From: Aalborgiella sp043775055
GTDB lineage: Bacteria; Pseudomonadota; Gammaproteobacteria; Burkholderiales; Burkholderiaceae_C
Assembly (NCBI GenBank): GCA_043775055.1
Contig: JAYVSU010000017.1
Coordinates: forward strand, 1-9,990
Direction of reading: 5' to 3'
Length of the DNA: 9,990 nucleotides
The notes under the pieces were generated by a model that worked only from the letters and a program-made list of their open reading frames with translations, ran no database searches and was not told the DNA's origin. Every line of letters starts with the position of its first letter. Position 1 is the stretch's first letter. Shown piece by piece: positions 1-6,624 of the stretch. Made by a program: the position numbers and the translations under genes.

Positions 1-374
1 TCAATGAGTTGGCTGAGCAAGGTGCCGCCATTGAAGTGACTTTCTATGACGCAGAATTCGATGATGAAGACCGCGATGATGATCCGACCTCAGAAGATGA
101 TTCGCGCGACGATTTCATGATGCTATTCGTCGGGCCAACGCCTGCGGCCATCATGCAGGTGCAGCGTGATTTACTCGTTCAAGATGTGGTTAACTTGATG
201 GAGCGTCACTTTGACGGGGCTGAGCTCGGCGGCGTTGTTTCTGAGATTGATAAATTATTCACGCAGCGTTTTGACGCATTGGTTAATTCCCTTGAACTAG
301 GTAAACCACCTCGCGGCATGGGTGGAGGTGGATCTGGCCATGGGAATGGCCGCCGGCCGCGACATTTGCATTAG
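1..374 (+). CDS. Acidic uncharacterised protein, 3' part only
   Basis: The frame is open from the window edge (first full codon at 3, AAT GAG TTG) to TAG at 372-374, so the true start lies upstream and the TTG at 9 is probably internal. About 124 residues are visible. The first third is strongly acidic, with runs such as DDEDRDDD. A well-ordered central part follows (FVGPTPAAIMQVQRDLL, then ERHFDGAELGG and a probable helix), and the protein ends in a glycine-rich, basic tail (GMGGGGSGHG, then RRPRHLH). The layout resembles an uncharacterised family I associate with Burkholderiales genomes, but I cannot name it with certainty. No catalytic motif, signal peptide or membrane segment is visible in this part. 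It precedes the transporter gene by 128 bases on the same strand. Confidence 0.75.
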   Translation, partial: NELAEQGAAIEVTFYDAEFDDEDRDDDPTSEDDSRDDFMMLFVGPTPAAIMQVQRDLLVQDVVNLMERHFDGAELGGVVSEIDKLFTQRFDALVNSLELGKPPRGMGGGGSGHGNGRRPRHLH

Positions 375-390
375 ACGCAAAACGATAATG

Positions 391-408
391 TCGGAATTAA
401 TTTTCCGA
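391..408 (+). terminator. Weak stem-loop after the first gene
   Basis: TCGGAA (391-396) and TTCCGA (403-408) form a 6-bp stem around a 6-base AT loop, 16 bases after the stop codon of the acidic protein. It is followed only by GTTATTT, not a clean T tract, so termination would be weak or factor-assisted. A second stem-loop, GCCTAC (424-429) with GTAGGC (442-447), lies just downstream. Confidence 0.3.
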
Positions 409-453
409 GTTATTTCCGCTCATGCCTACTTGCTGCAAAAGGTAGGCGACAAT

Positions 454-496
454 CTCTCAGAAGTCAAATTGATTTCTGTCAGCTTGTTTTGAGAGG
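454..496 (+). promoter_or_regulatory. Transporter leader: ribosome site and a sequence that could mask it
   Basis: The ribosome binding site of the UMF1 gene is GAGAGG (491-496), six bases before ATG 503. CTCTCA at 454-459 is complementary to TGAGAG at 490-495. Between them lies a near-perfect inverted repeat, CAGAAGTCA (458-466) with TGATTTCTG (470-478), a 9-bp stem with one G-U pair and a 3-base loop. The two pairings share only bases 458-459, so they could stack to bury the ribosome site or exchange with one another. The complementarity is seen directly; regulation of translation is inference. Confidence 0.4.
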
Positions 497-502
497 TTCT
501 TC

Positions 503-1807
503 ATGTCCATATTTTCTCAAGATGCCTTAAACCCTGGTGTGCGTAAGCGTGAAGTGTTTGGTTGGGCGATGTATGACTTCGCCAACTCGGGGTACACCAC
601 TGTTGTTATCACGGCAGTCTTCGCCGCCTACTTCGTGGGAGGTATTGCACATAAAGCGGAGTGGGCAACTTTTGCGTGGACTGCAGCACTTAGCGTTTCA
701 TATGCCATAGTTATGCTAACCATGCCAAGTCTTGGCGCTTATGCTGACCTACGCGCCGCAAAAAAACGTTTGCTTTTGCTAACAACGGTTGCATGCGTAG
801 TAACCACCGCATGCTTGGCCTTTGCAGGACCCGGTAATGTGGCTTTAGCGATGCTGCTTATTATTTTGTCGAACACTTTTTATTCTTACGGTGAGTCACT
901 GACTGCATCATTCTTGCCAGAACTCGCAAGACCAGAGGCTTTTGGAAAAGTCAGTGGTTGGGGCTGGAGTTTTGGATATTTTGGCGGTATGTTGGCACTG
1001 GGTTTGAGTTTGGGCTATGTGCTTTGGGCACAGAGTCAAAATATTTCAGCAGATGTTTTTGTGCCCGTGACCATGCTTATTACGTCTGTTATTTATGGCA
1101 CTTCGGCGACGGTCACATTTTTGTTGCTGGGTGAGCGTGCTGTACCCAATCCAGATGCGCTGAGTCAAAGTGGTTTCAAGGCCTCATTAATTCAGCTTAA
1201 AGCTACTTTTAGCCAAGCACGCCGATTCAGAGACTTCATGTGGTTTTTGGCTTGCGGTGTGTGCTACCAAGGCGGCGTTGCAGTGGCAATTACATTGGCC
1301 GCCATTTATGCTGAGCAAGTTATTGGATTTTTACCGCAAGAAACCATGGTGTTGATTTTTGTCTTGAACATTGCGGCGGCTGTGGGTGCTTTTGGTTTTG
1401 GGTATATTCAAGACAAAGTCGGTCATAAATTGGCTCTTAGCATCACCTTGGTCGGTTGGATTGCAACCTGCGTTATTGCCGCAATTACCACCACCAAAGG
1501 TGGCTTTTGGTATGCCGCAGCTATTGCAGGCTTTTGCATGGGCAGCAGCCAATCGGCAGGGCGTGCTATGGCAGGCTTGTTTGCACCACCCAAGCAGCTG
1601 GGTGAGTTCTTTGGTTTGTGGACATTTGCAACGCGTTTAGCCAGCATCATTGGCCCACTGAGTTATGGTGCAATTGCGTGGATAACCCATGGCGACCAGC
1701 GTATCGCTATCATGTCGACTTCTGTTTTGTTCATTGCAGGTTTGCTGCTACTGTTACCCGTCAATGTTGAGCGTGGCCGTGCAGCAGCATTACGCGCACC
1801 TGCCTAA
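503..1807 (+). CDS. UMF1-family MFS transporter (Atg22-like)
   Basis: This is a 434-residue inner-membrane protein with about twelve hydrophobic segments, the usual size for a major facilitator. The N-terminal stretch at residues 21-35, WAMYDFANSGYTTVV, is the hallmark of the UMF1 subgroup related to fungal vacuolar Atg22. Later segments (about residues 70-115, 155-170, 250-320 and 335-420) are typical glycine- and alanine-rich transport helices. The substrate of bacterial UMF1 members is not established, though export of amino acids or other small metabolites is often assumed for the wider group. ATG 503 has a good ribosome site (GAGAGG, spacing 6). The hydrolase gene begins 17 bases after the stop codon and relA follows, so the three are probably co-transcribed. 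Antisense frames at 1331-1650 are shadows of this gene. Confidence 0.9.
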   Translation: MSIFSQDALNPGVRKREVFGWAMYDFANSGYTTVVITAVFAAYFVGGIAHKAEWATFAWTAALSVSYAIVMLTMPSLGAYADLRAAKKRLLLLTTVACVVTTACLAFAGPGNVALAMLLIILSNTFYSYGESLTASFLPELARPEAFGKVSGWGWSFGYFGGMLALGLSLGYVLWAQSQNISADVFVPVTMLITSVIYGTSATVTFLLLGERAVPNPDALSQSGFKASLIQLKATFSQARRFRDFMWFLACGVCYQGGVAVAITLAAIYAEQVIGFLPQETMVLIFVLNIAAAVGAFGFGYIQDKVGHKLALSITLVGWIATCVIAAITTTKGGFWYAAAIAGFCMGSSQSAGRAMAGLFAPPKQLGEFFGLWTFATRLASIIGPLSYGAIAWITHGDQRIAIMSTSVLFIAGLLLLLPVNVERGRAAALRAPA

Positions 1808-1824
1808 TTTTTTTGATTGACGAT

Positions 1825-2733
1825 ATGCTTGAACCTACTTTAAATTATGTCGCTTGTCCTGAGGCCCAAGGTGGACATCGTATGGCTTACTGGCAATGGG
1901 GGCAGGATCACTGCGGACATGTCATCGTTTGTGCACATGGTTTGACACGCCAAGGACGTGACTTTGATGTTCTAGCGCGTACCTTATGCGAAGAAGCTCA
2001 AGGCAAGATTCGTGTCATTTGTCCAGATGTGGTTGGGCGTGGTCAAAGCGATTGGCTCAAAGACCCGATGGGCTATCAAATACCAACCTATGCTAGCGAT
2101 ATGTTGGCGTTGCTTGCGAAGTTGCAGCCCAAAACATTGGACTGGGTCGGTACCAGCATGGGCGGCTTGATTGGTATGGTGGTTTGTGGTCAACCCGATT
2201 TGCCTTTGCCTGTACCCGTTAGGCGCTTGGTGCTTAACGATGTGGGTCCGGTGATTGAATGGCGCGCTATTCAGCGTATTGGGCAATATTTGGGCAACAC
2301 AGGGCGCTTTGAAACCGAGCAGCAAGCCGCCAACGCCATGTGGACCGTGTCTACAAGTTTTGGTCCCCACACAACCGAACAATGGCTGGCACTGTCTAAA
2401 CCAATGCTCAAGCCGCTGCTGGATGCAACTTCGGGTGCTCAATCCGGTTTTACCTTGAATTACGACCCTGCTCTGGCTGTGCCTTTTGCGAACACTACGG
2501 CCGAGGCCGCCAAACAAGGCGAGGTCCTCCTTTGGGCGCTTTATGACAATATTAAAGCGCAAACCTTGATAACCCGTGGTGCTGAGTCTGACTTACTCGC
2601 CAAAGAAACTGCTCTAGCCATGACGCAACGTGGGCCCAAAGCACGACTGGTCGAGTTTGCTGGCGTTGGCCATGCGCCAACCTTTGTGGCACAAAACCAA
2701 GTCAAGGCAGTTGTAGATTTTTTATTGAATTAA
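1825..2733 (+). CDS. Alpha/beta hydrolase
   Basis: This is a cytoplasmic alpha/beta-hydrolase-fold enzyme of 302 residues counted from ATG 1825. Visible landmarks are the oxyanion-hole HG (H38-G39, in CAHGLTRQGRDF), the nucleophile elbow GTSMGG with Ser111, the acid Asp256 in RGAESDLL, and the catalytic His283 in GVGHAP. All three triad residues are present and correctly ordered, so the enzyme should be active, probably as an esterase or C-C bond hydrolase. The substrate cannot be read from the sequence. A TTG at 1813 would add four residues, but neither start has a convincing ribosome site; ATG is preferred. With only 17 bases after the transporter stop, translation may be coupled to it. The next gene, relA, starts 33 bases downstream. 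No signal peptide is visible. Confidence 0.9.
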   Translation: MLEPTLNYVACPEAQGGHRMAYWQWGQDHCGHVIVCAHGLTRQGRDFDVLARTLCEEAQGKIRVICPDVVGRGQSDWLKDPMGYQIPTYASDMLALLAKLQPKTLDWVGTSMGGLIGMVVCGQPDLPLPVPVRRLVLNDVGPVIEWRAIQRIGQYLGNTGRFETEQQAANAMWTVSTSFGPHTTEQWLALSKPMLKPLLDATSGAQSGFTLNYDPALAVPFANTTAEAAKQGEVLLWALYDNIKAQTLITRGAESDLLAKETALAMTQRGPKARLVEFAGVGHAPTFVAQNQVKAVVDFLLN

Positions 2734-2766
2734 TGGTTGATTGATTGAAAGAGTCTTAAGAGCTAT

Positions 2767-4995
2767 ATGAGTGATCAAGGTGCTGAAAATCTAGCTAACG
2801 TAGAGCTTGGTTCAGGTGGTCAAGCTGCGCCAGTCCCAACGCTGGCGCGCGCCAGAGGATTCGCTGAGCCATTTCTTGCCAATGCCAACTTAGATACGGG
2901 CGAAAACACTTGGCTGCATGCACAAGCGGTCGCAAAAATTTTGGAAGAAATAGGTGGCTCAGAAGCCATGCAGGCGGCCGGCTATTTAGTCTATACCTGC
3001 GACCACTTGAACAAACCTTTGGAAGTGATCAGCCAAGCGTTTGATGAAAACTTGGCTGCCTTAGCGGTTGAGACGACCAAATTGATGCGCGTTCAACGGC
3101 AAACCAACCAAGCGGCAGCTGCAAAGCACAATCCTAAAGCTGCTGAAACTGCGGCAGCACACACCGAAACGGTGCGTAAAATGCTGCTCGCATTCTCACG
3201 CGACTTGCGTGTGGTGATGTTGCGTTTGGCATCCCGCCTGCAAACCTTGCGTTATTTTGCCGCCAGCAAGACGCAAGTTTCACAAAACTTAGCGCGTGAA
3301 TCTTTGCAAGTTTTTGCGCCTTTGGCGAATCGATTGGGGATTTGGCAAATCAAGTGGGAGATGGAAGACTTGTCGTTCCGGTTTTTAGAACCCGACACAT
3401 ACAAACAAGTCGCCAAGTTGTTGGATGAAAAACGCAGCTTGCGCGAAGACTACGTTAGCCAGTTGCGCGACAGCTTGCAGGCAGATTTAGCACAACACGG
3501 TATCAAAGCCGAGGTGCAAGGACGCCCTAAACACATTTACAGCATTGTCAAAAAAATGCGTGGCAAGTCGCTTGATTTTGAGCAAGTATTTGACATTCGT
3601 GCCCTGCGTGTTGTTGTTGCAGAGATTGACGATTGTTATGGCGCATTGAGCTGGGTGCATGCGCAGTTTTCACCGATTGCGGATGAGTTTGACGACTATA
3701 TTGCAAAGCCTAAGGCTAACGGCTACCAATCTTTACACTCTGTGGTGCGTGATGCGGCGGGGCAGGCCATTGAAATCCAAATCCGTACCCAGGCCATGCA
3801 TGACAAAGCAGAGCATGGCGTGGCGGCGCACTGGGTTTACAAAGAAGCTGGCGCTAAAGGCTATGCGGGTGTGTCGGCGACGGGTAGCTATGACGCCAAA
3901 ATTGCCGTGCTACGGCAGCTTCTGGCTTGGGAGCGAGATTTAACAGGTGCAGATGCTGGCGCAGAAACCAGTGTCTTATTGAGCGACCGCATATACGTTT
4001 TAACACCAGATGCGGCTGTCGTCGAACTACCACAAGGCTCAACTGCTATTGATTTTGCGTACACGGTGCACACCAGTTTGGGTCACCGCTGCCGAGGCGC
4101 ACGGCTTGATGGTGCGATGGTACCGCTCAATACACCGCTTAAAAACGGGCAAACCGTTGAAATCACCACCTCCAAAGAGGGTGGCCCTTCACGCGATTGG
4201 CTCAACCCTGAGCTTGGATTTTTAAGCAGCCACCGCGCCAAAGCCAAAGTCCGTGCTTGGTTCAACGCTTTGGCGATGCAAGAAACCATCGCACGAGGCC
4301 GTGAGGCGGTTGAAAAACTCTTACAACGAGAGGGTAAAACTGCCTTCAAATTGGTAGATTTAGCCACCCAGCTCGGCTTTAAATCAGCCGACGAGTTGTT
4401 TGAAGTGGTTGGCAAAGACGAGTTTTCACTGCGTACGATTGAGGCTTTCTTCAAACCACCCGCGCCAGAGTTGTCGCCCGAGGAGGTCCTGCTCAAACGC
4501 GCCAAAGTCGACAAAACGCCCAAAGGCGGCGTGTTAGTCGTGGGCGTTGATTCGTTACTGACACAACTCGCCAAGTGCTGCAAACCCGCGCCAGGCGACG
4601 CGATTGGTGGCTTTGTAACGCGAGGCAAAGGTGTGAGCATCCATCGCAGCAATTGTCCTAATTTTCAGGCGTTGGTGGCGCGCAATGCACAGCAGTACGA
4701 AGGCCGCGTGATAGAGGTAGCCTGGGCGAGCCAAAAGCAAATGGACAAACAGGTTTACCCAGTCGACGTGGTGATAGAAGCGGTAGATCACCAAGGCCTG
4801 CTGCGCGAGATTTTGGAAGTGTTTTCAAAGGATAAACTCAACGTCATCGCTGCCAACACGCAGTCGCTGCGCAATAGCCAAGGCGATACGGCTTGGATGA
4901 CTTTCACGGTAGAAGTGTCTGACTCAACGCGTTTGAACAAAGTGCTGAGCCAAGTACTTGAAGTGCAGGGCGTTCGCTCTGCACGTAGACGATAA
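2767..4995 (+). CDS. relA: RelA, ribosome-linked (p)ppGpp synthetase
   Basis: This 742-residue RelA/SpoT-family enzyme makes (p)ppGpp from ATP and GTP or GDP when uncharged tRNA enters the ribosome, driving the stringent response. In order it has an HD-like domain (about 45-170), the synthetase domain (about 215-365, with KANGYQSLH and EIQIRTQAMHDKAEHG), a TGS domain from about residue 406, a zinc-finger/RIS segment (C604, C605, H626, C630) and a C-terminal ACT domain from about 664. Two features mark it as monofunctional RelA and not SpoT. The hydrolase motif HDxxED is replaced at residues 74-82 by LVYTCDHLN, and the synthetase carries EFDD (307-310), the RelA form of the motif that is RxKD in bifunctional enzymes. 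ATG 2767 is preceded by AAGAG, spacing 4. It is probably the last gene of the transporter-hydrolase-relA transcript. Confidence 0.95.
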   Translation: MSDQGAENLANVELGSGGQAAPVPTLARARGFAEPFLANANLDTGENTWLHAQAVAKILEEIGGSEAMQAAGYLVYTCDHLNKPLEVISQAFDENLAALAVETTKLMRVQRQTNQAAAAKHNPKAAETAAAHTETVRKMLLAFSRDLRVVMLRLASRLQTLRYFAASKTQVSQNLARESLQVFAPLANRLGIWQIKWEMEDLSFRFLEPDTYKQVAKLLDEKRSLREDYVSQLRDSLQADLAQHGIKAEVQGRPKHIYSIVKKMRGKSLDFEQVFDIRALRVVVAEIDDCYGALSWVHAQFSPIADEFDDYIAKPKANGYQSLHSVVRDAAGQAIEIQIRTQAMHDKAEHGVAAHWVYKEAGAKGYAGVSATGSYDAKIAVLRQLLAWERDLTGADAGAETSVLLSDRIYVLTPDAAVVELPQGSTAIDFAYTVHTSLGHRCRGARLDGAMVPLNTPLKNGQTVEITTSKEGGPSRDWLNPELGFLSSHRAKAKVRAWFNALAMQETIARGREAVEKLLQREGKTAFKLVDLATQLGFKSADELFEVVGKDEFSLRTIEAFFKPPAPELSPEEVLLKRAKVDKTPKGGVLVVGVDSLLTQLAKCCKPAPGDAIGGFVTRGKGVSIHRSNCPNFQALVARNAQQYEGRVIEVAWASQKQMDKQVYPVDVVIEAVDHQGLLREILEVFSKDKLNVIAANTQSLRNSQGDTAWMTFTVEVSDSTRLNKVLSQVLEVQGVRSARRR

Positions 4996-5010
4996 AAACA
5001 AATAATGCGC

Positions 5011-5041
5011 TTGGCAAAACTGTGCATTTGCCTGCTATAAT
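5011..5041 (+). promoter_or_regulatory. Promoter of tRNA-Val
   Basis: A perfect -10 box TATAAT (5036-5041) is preceded by TGC, giving an extended -10. A -35-like TTGGCA lies at 5011-5016 with a long 19-base spacer. The tRNA begins 22 bases after the -10 box, leaving a short 5' leader. The spacer also contains the inverted repeat GGCAAA (5013-5018) and TTTGCC (5027-5032), which might help end relA transcripts or is incidental. Confidence 0.75.
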
Positions 5042-5062
5042 TCTTCTTGTTGAACAGACTTT

Positions 5063-5139
5063 AGGCGCGTAGCTCAGCTGGTTAGAGCACTACCTTGACA
5101 TGGTAGGGGTCGTTGGTTCGAGTCCAATCGTGCCTACCA
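5063..5139 (+). tRNA. tRNA-Val (anticodon GAC)
   Basis: The 77-base sequence folds into a full cloverleaf. The acceptor arm pairs AGGCGCG (5063-5069) with CGTGCCT (5129-5135), with one G-U pair. The D arm is AGCTCAGCTGGTTAGAGC. The anticodon arm pairs CTACC with GGTAG around TTGACAT, placing anticodon GAC at 5097-5099. The T arm has GTTGG/CCAAT around TTCGAGT. The 3' end ACCA, including CCA (5137-5139), is encoded. GAC reads valine codons GUC and GUU. The gene stands alone, with its own promoter and terminator. Confidence 0.97.
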
Positions 5140-5146
5140 ATTTTTT

Positions 5147-5179
5147 AAGCTTGTAAATCTATGATTTACAAGCTTTTTT
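5147..5179 (+). terminator. Rho-independent terminator of tRNA-Val
   Basis: The arms AAGCTTGTAAATC (5147-5159) and GATTTACAAGCTT (5163-5175) form a perfect 13-bp stem with the 3-base loop TAT, followed by TTTT. It starts 8 bases after the tRNA CCA end. The T-run before the left arm would not serve as a terminator tail on the opposite strand, so it acts only for the plus strand. Confidence 0.9.
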
Positions 5180-5254
5180 GGTTTTTGGTCGTTAAGTTTT
5201 CAAAGTCCTTTTTTTGGACAGTATGAAAAATTCGATTTTGCATTTAATCTAGCT

Positions 5255-5701
5255 TTGTCTAGCATAGGTGGAACACCAAGTATGAACACATCTTGGTACT
5301 ACAACGCCATGTATTTCAGTACTACGGGCGTTCAGCGTTGCGGTGTCCACGCTCACAATGCAGCAGGTCAAATTGCCTACTTAGACGCTGATTTATATAT
5401 CTATCCTGTTGGCACACCAGCTGCTGGTGTGTGGTCGCCGCCAGCGACTCTTACTACTTCAACTGTATGCGTGTTTGATCGCTCTTCAAAGCCGGTATGT
5501 CCGTCTCAAGTGGATCCATGCCGCAGTATGGGCACACGTTTGCTCTATTTGCCATTAATTTCACCATACCCATTTTCCCGTCATAACGCATCACTGCGCG
5601 CCCAAATCCATCACAAAAACCGTACCCCAGTTACCACCTTTCAGGCAGCTCACTGCTACCTCCTTGAACAAGGGCCGCATGATGTTCTCGCAATGGCCTA
5701 G
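5255..5701 (+). pseudogene. Unrecognised open frame, possibly a gene remnant
   Basis: The frame is open from 5165, just inside the tRNA terminator, to TAG at 5699-5701. It lacks an ATG before 5282 and has no ribosome site; TTG 5255 is only the nearest nominal start. The first part, to about 5480, reads like real protein rich in Ser, Thr, Tyr and Ala (for example GVQRCGVHAHNAAGQIAYLD and ADLYIYPVGTPAAG), in the style of a surface or secreted protein. I do not recognise a family. The last part, from about 5485, is cysteine-, proline- and histidine-rich and lies opposite a minus-strand frame that looks more protein-like, so it is probably not coding in this direction. The simplest reading is a 5'-truncated fragment whose end runs into unrelated DNA. 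Function is unknown. Confidence 0.25.
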
Positions 5702-5801
5702 CTGGGCATCCAAACATTCGATGCATGCAGTGAATCTTGAGGACTGGCGTATCCCCAGCCGATATTTTCACCCCAAGTAGCGCCAGCAGCTCGCGCGGCA
5801 T
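5454..5801 (-). pseudogene. Broken small gene with a CPYCG zinc-ribbon-like motif
   Basis: On the minus strand ATG 5801 opens a 56-residue frame (MPRELLALLGVKISAGDTP...) that stops at TAA 5633-5631. The same frame continues without a shift for 58 more codons to TAG 5456-5454. This second half includes MRYDGKMGMVKLMANRANV and then CPYCGMDPLETDI, with a CxxC pair typical of zinc ribbons. The two halves may be one gene of about 115 codons interrupted by a stop codon, or two chance frames. A longer version from 5846 would run into the dispersed repeat at 5826-5869, so 5801 is the preferred start. It overlaps the plus-strand frame tail to tail. I do not recognise the family and assign no function. 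Confidence 0.3.
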
Positions 5802-5825
5802 TGATAAAAAGCACTTAATTTGAAT

Positions 5826-5869
5826 GTAGCCGACGTATTCATTCAATTAATTGCTATTAACAATATAGC
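5826..5869 (-). repeat. Dispersed intergenic repeat, copy 1 (minus)
   Basis: Read on the minus strand this has the palindromic box GCTAT-N7-ATAGC (5869-5853), a 9-base gap, the conserved decamer AATGAATACG (5843-5834), then TCGG and CTAC (5829-5826). Box length and gap match those of the three other copies in this window exactly. Confidence 0.75.
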
Positions 5870-5952
5870 GTTTTATGGTTTTAAAAAATTTAACGCGTTC
5901 AAGCAGGGTAGGGTAATCATTGGTCTTTAGGATTAACTAGCTCACTAGAATG

Positions 5953-5968
5953 TGCTGCAGTGCAATAA
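5953..5968 (+). promoter_or_regulatory. Candidate PhaR operator upstream of phaR
   Basis: TGCTGCAGTGCAATAA lies 62 bases upstream of the phaR ATG. Its core is an imperfect palindrome of TGC/GCA half-sites. PhaR repressors are known to control their own gene and phasin genes, and TGCA-rich dyads are reported at their targets. The assignment to PhaR is inference from position and dyad shape. A -10-like TAGAAT (5946-5951) lies immediately upstream, so binding would cover the early transcribed region. Confidence 0.4.
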
Positions 5969-6030
5969 TGACCTCACATTGAGTTGCTCGTTTTCTCATC
6001 TTGCTTGGTTTACTTTTCTACCCTACATTT

Positions 6031-6576
6031 ATGACCACTAAAAAAGTTGAAGCTGCTGCGTCTGGCAAATCCGCTAAGGCTGAGGCACCCGTGTCGGGTA
6101 AACAGAACCAGCGGGTGATTAAAAAATACCCCAATCGCCGGCTGTATGACACCGACACCTCCAGCTACATCACGCTAGCAGAGGTGAAGCGCTTGGTCAT
6201 GAAAAACGAGCCGTTTGTGATCCGCGATGCCAAAACCAACGACGATTTGACGCGCAGCATCTTGCTGCAAATCATTTTGGAAGAAGAAGCGGGCGGCGCA
6301 CCGATGTTTACCGAGGCCGTATTGGGCAACATCATTCGCTTTTATGGCCACGCCATGCAAGGGTTTGTGGGCACGTATCTTGAGAAAAACGTGCAAACCT
6401 TCACCGATTTGCAATCCAAAATGACCGAACAAACAAAAATGTTGACGCCTGCAGCATTAGCGCAAACCTTGAGCCCGCAAAACCCACTGATGCAAGGCAT
6501 GATGGGTACTGCGCTAGAACAGATGCAAAAGCAAACCGACGCCATGCTGAGCGCGTTTGGCCTAAAGGCGAAGTAA
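6031..6576 (+). CDS. phaR: PhaR, polyhydroxyalkanoate synthesis repressor
   Basis: This 181-residue DNA-binding regulator represses PHA storage genes, typically phasin (phaP) and itself, and is released when it binds PHA granules. Residues 27-88 form the PHB/PHA accumulation regulator DNA-binding domain, recognisable by RVIKKYPNRRLYDTDTSSYI followed by TLAEVKRLV and a helix containing ILLQIILEEE. Residues about 90-140 correspond to the PHB_acc domain (MFTEAVLGNIIRFYGHAMQG). The tail is methionine- and glutamine-rich, suiting granule contact or oligomer formation. A TTG at 6001 would add ten hydrophobic residues, but ATG 6031 gives the usual MTTKK-like N-terminus. No clear Shine-Dalgarno sequence precedes it. 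No phaC, phaA or phaB is present in the window, so PHA production by this organism is inferred from this gene alone. Confidence 0.93.
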   Translation: MTTKKVEAAASGKSAKAEAPVSGKQNQRVIKKYPNRRLYDTDTSSYITLAEVKRLVMKNEPFVIRDAKTNDDLTRSILLQIILEEEAGGAPMFTEAVLGNIIRFYGHAMQGFVGTYLEKNVQTFTDLQSKMTEQTKMLTPAALAQTLSPQNPLMQGMMGTALEQMQKQTDAMLSAFGLKAK

Positions 6577-6581
6577 AACTT

Positions 6582-6612
6582 GCAGTTTTCGAGGGGAAAA
6601 CCCTAAAACTGC
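6582..6612 (+). other. Stem-loop between phaR and rimO
   Basis: GCAGTTTT (6582-6589) pairs perfectly with AAAACTGC (6605-6612), and an inner GGG (6594-6596) pairs with CCC (6601-6603) around AAAA. A T tract does not follow, so it is not a classical terminator. It lies 6 bases after phaR and touches the probable rimO -10 box. It may slow or end phaR transcription, protect the 3' end, or act as a DNA dyad for a regulator. Confidence 0.55.
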
Positions 6613-6618
6613 GACAAT
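6610..6618 (+). promoter_or_regulatory. Probable rimO promoter, leaderless start
   Basis: TGC-GACAAT is an extended -10 with four of six consensus bases, ending six bases before the rimO ATG at 6625. The start point would fall at or next to the A of ATG, giving a leaderless mRNA. This fits the lack of a good Shine-Dalgarno sequence before rimO. No convincing -35 box is seen at the standard distance. Confidence 0.4.
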
Positions 6619-6624
6619 AGGGCG

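Noticed and set aside
1984..2562. Long minus-strand open frame of 192 codons
   Set aside because: It is fully antisense to the alpha/beta hydrolase, whose catalytic motifs are intact, and its translation resembles no protein family.
2900..3280. Functional ppGpp hydrolase domain (SpoT or Rel annotation)
   Set aside because: The HDxxED motif is replaced by LVYTCDHLN and the synthetase has EFDD, both marks of a synthetase-only RelA.
4083..4652. Minus-strand open frame of 189 codons
   Set aside because: It is antisense to the TGS and zinc-finger part of relA, which is clearly the coding strand.
5115..5139. tRNA-Val 3' end as an integration site
   Set aside because: No second copy of the tRNA 3' end was found in the window.
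6001..6030. TTG start for phaR
   Set aside because: It would add ten residues unlike the family N-terminus and has no ribosome site; ATG 6031 is the natural start.
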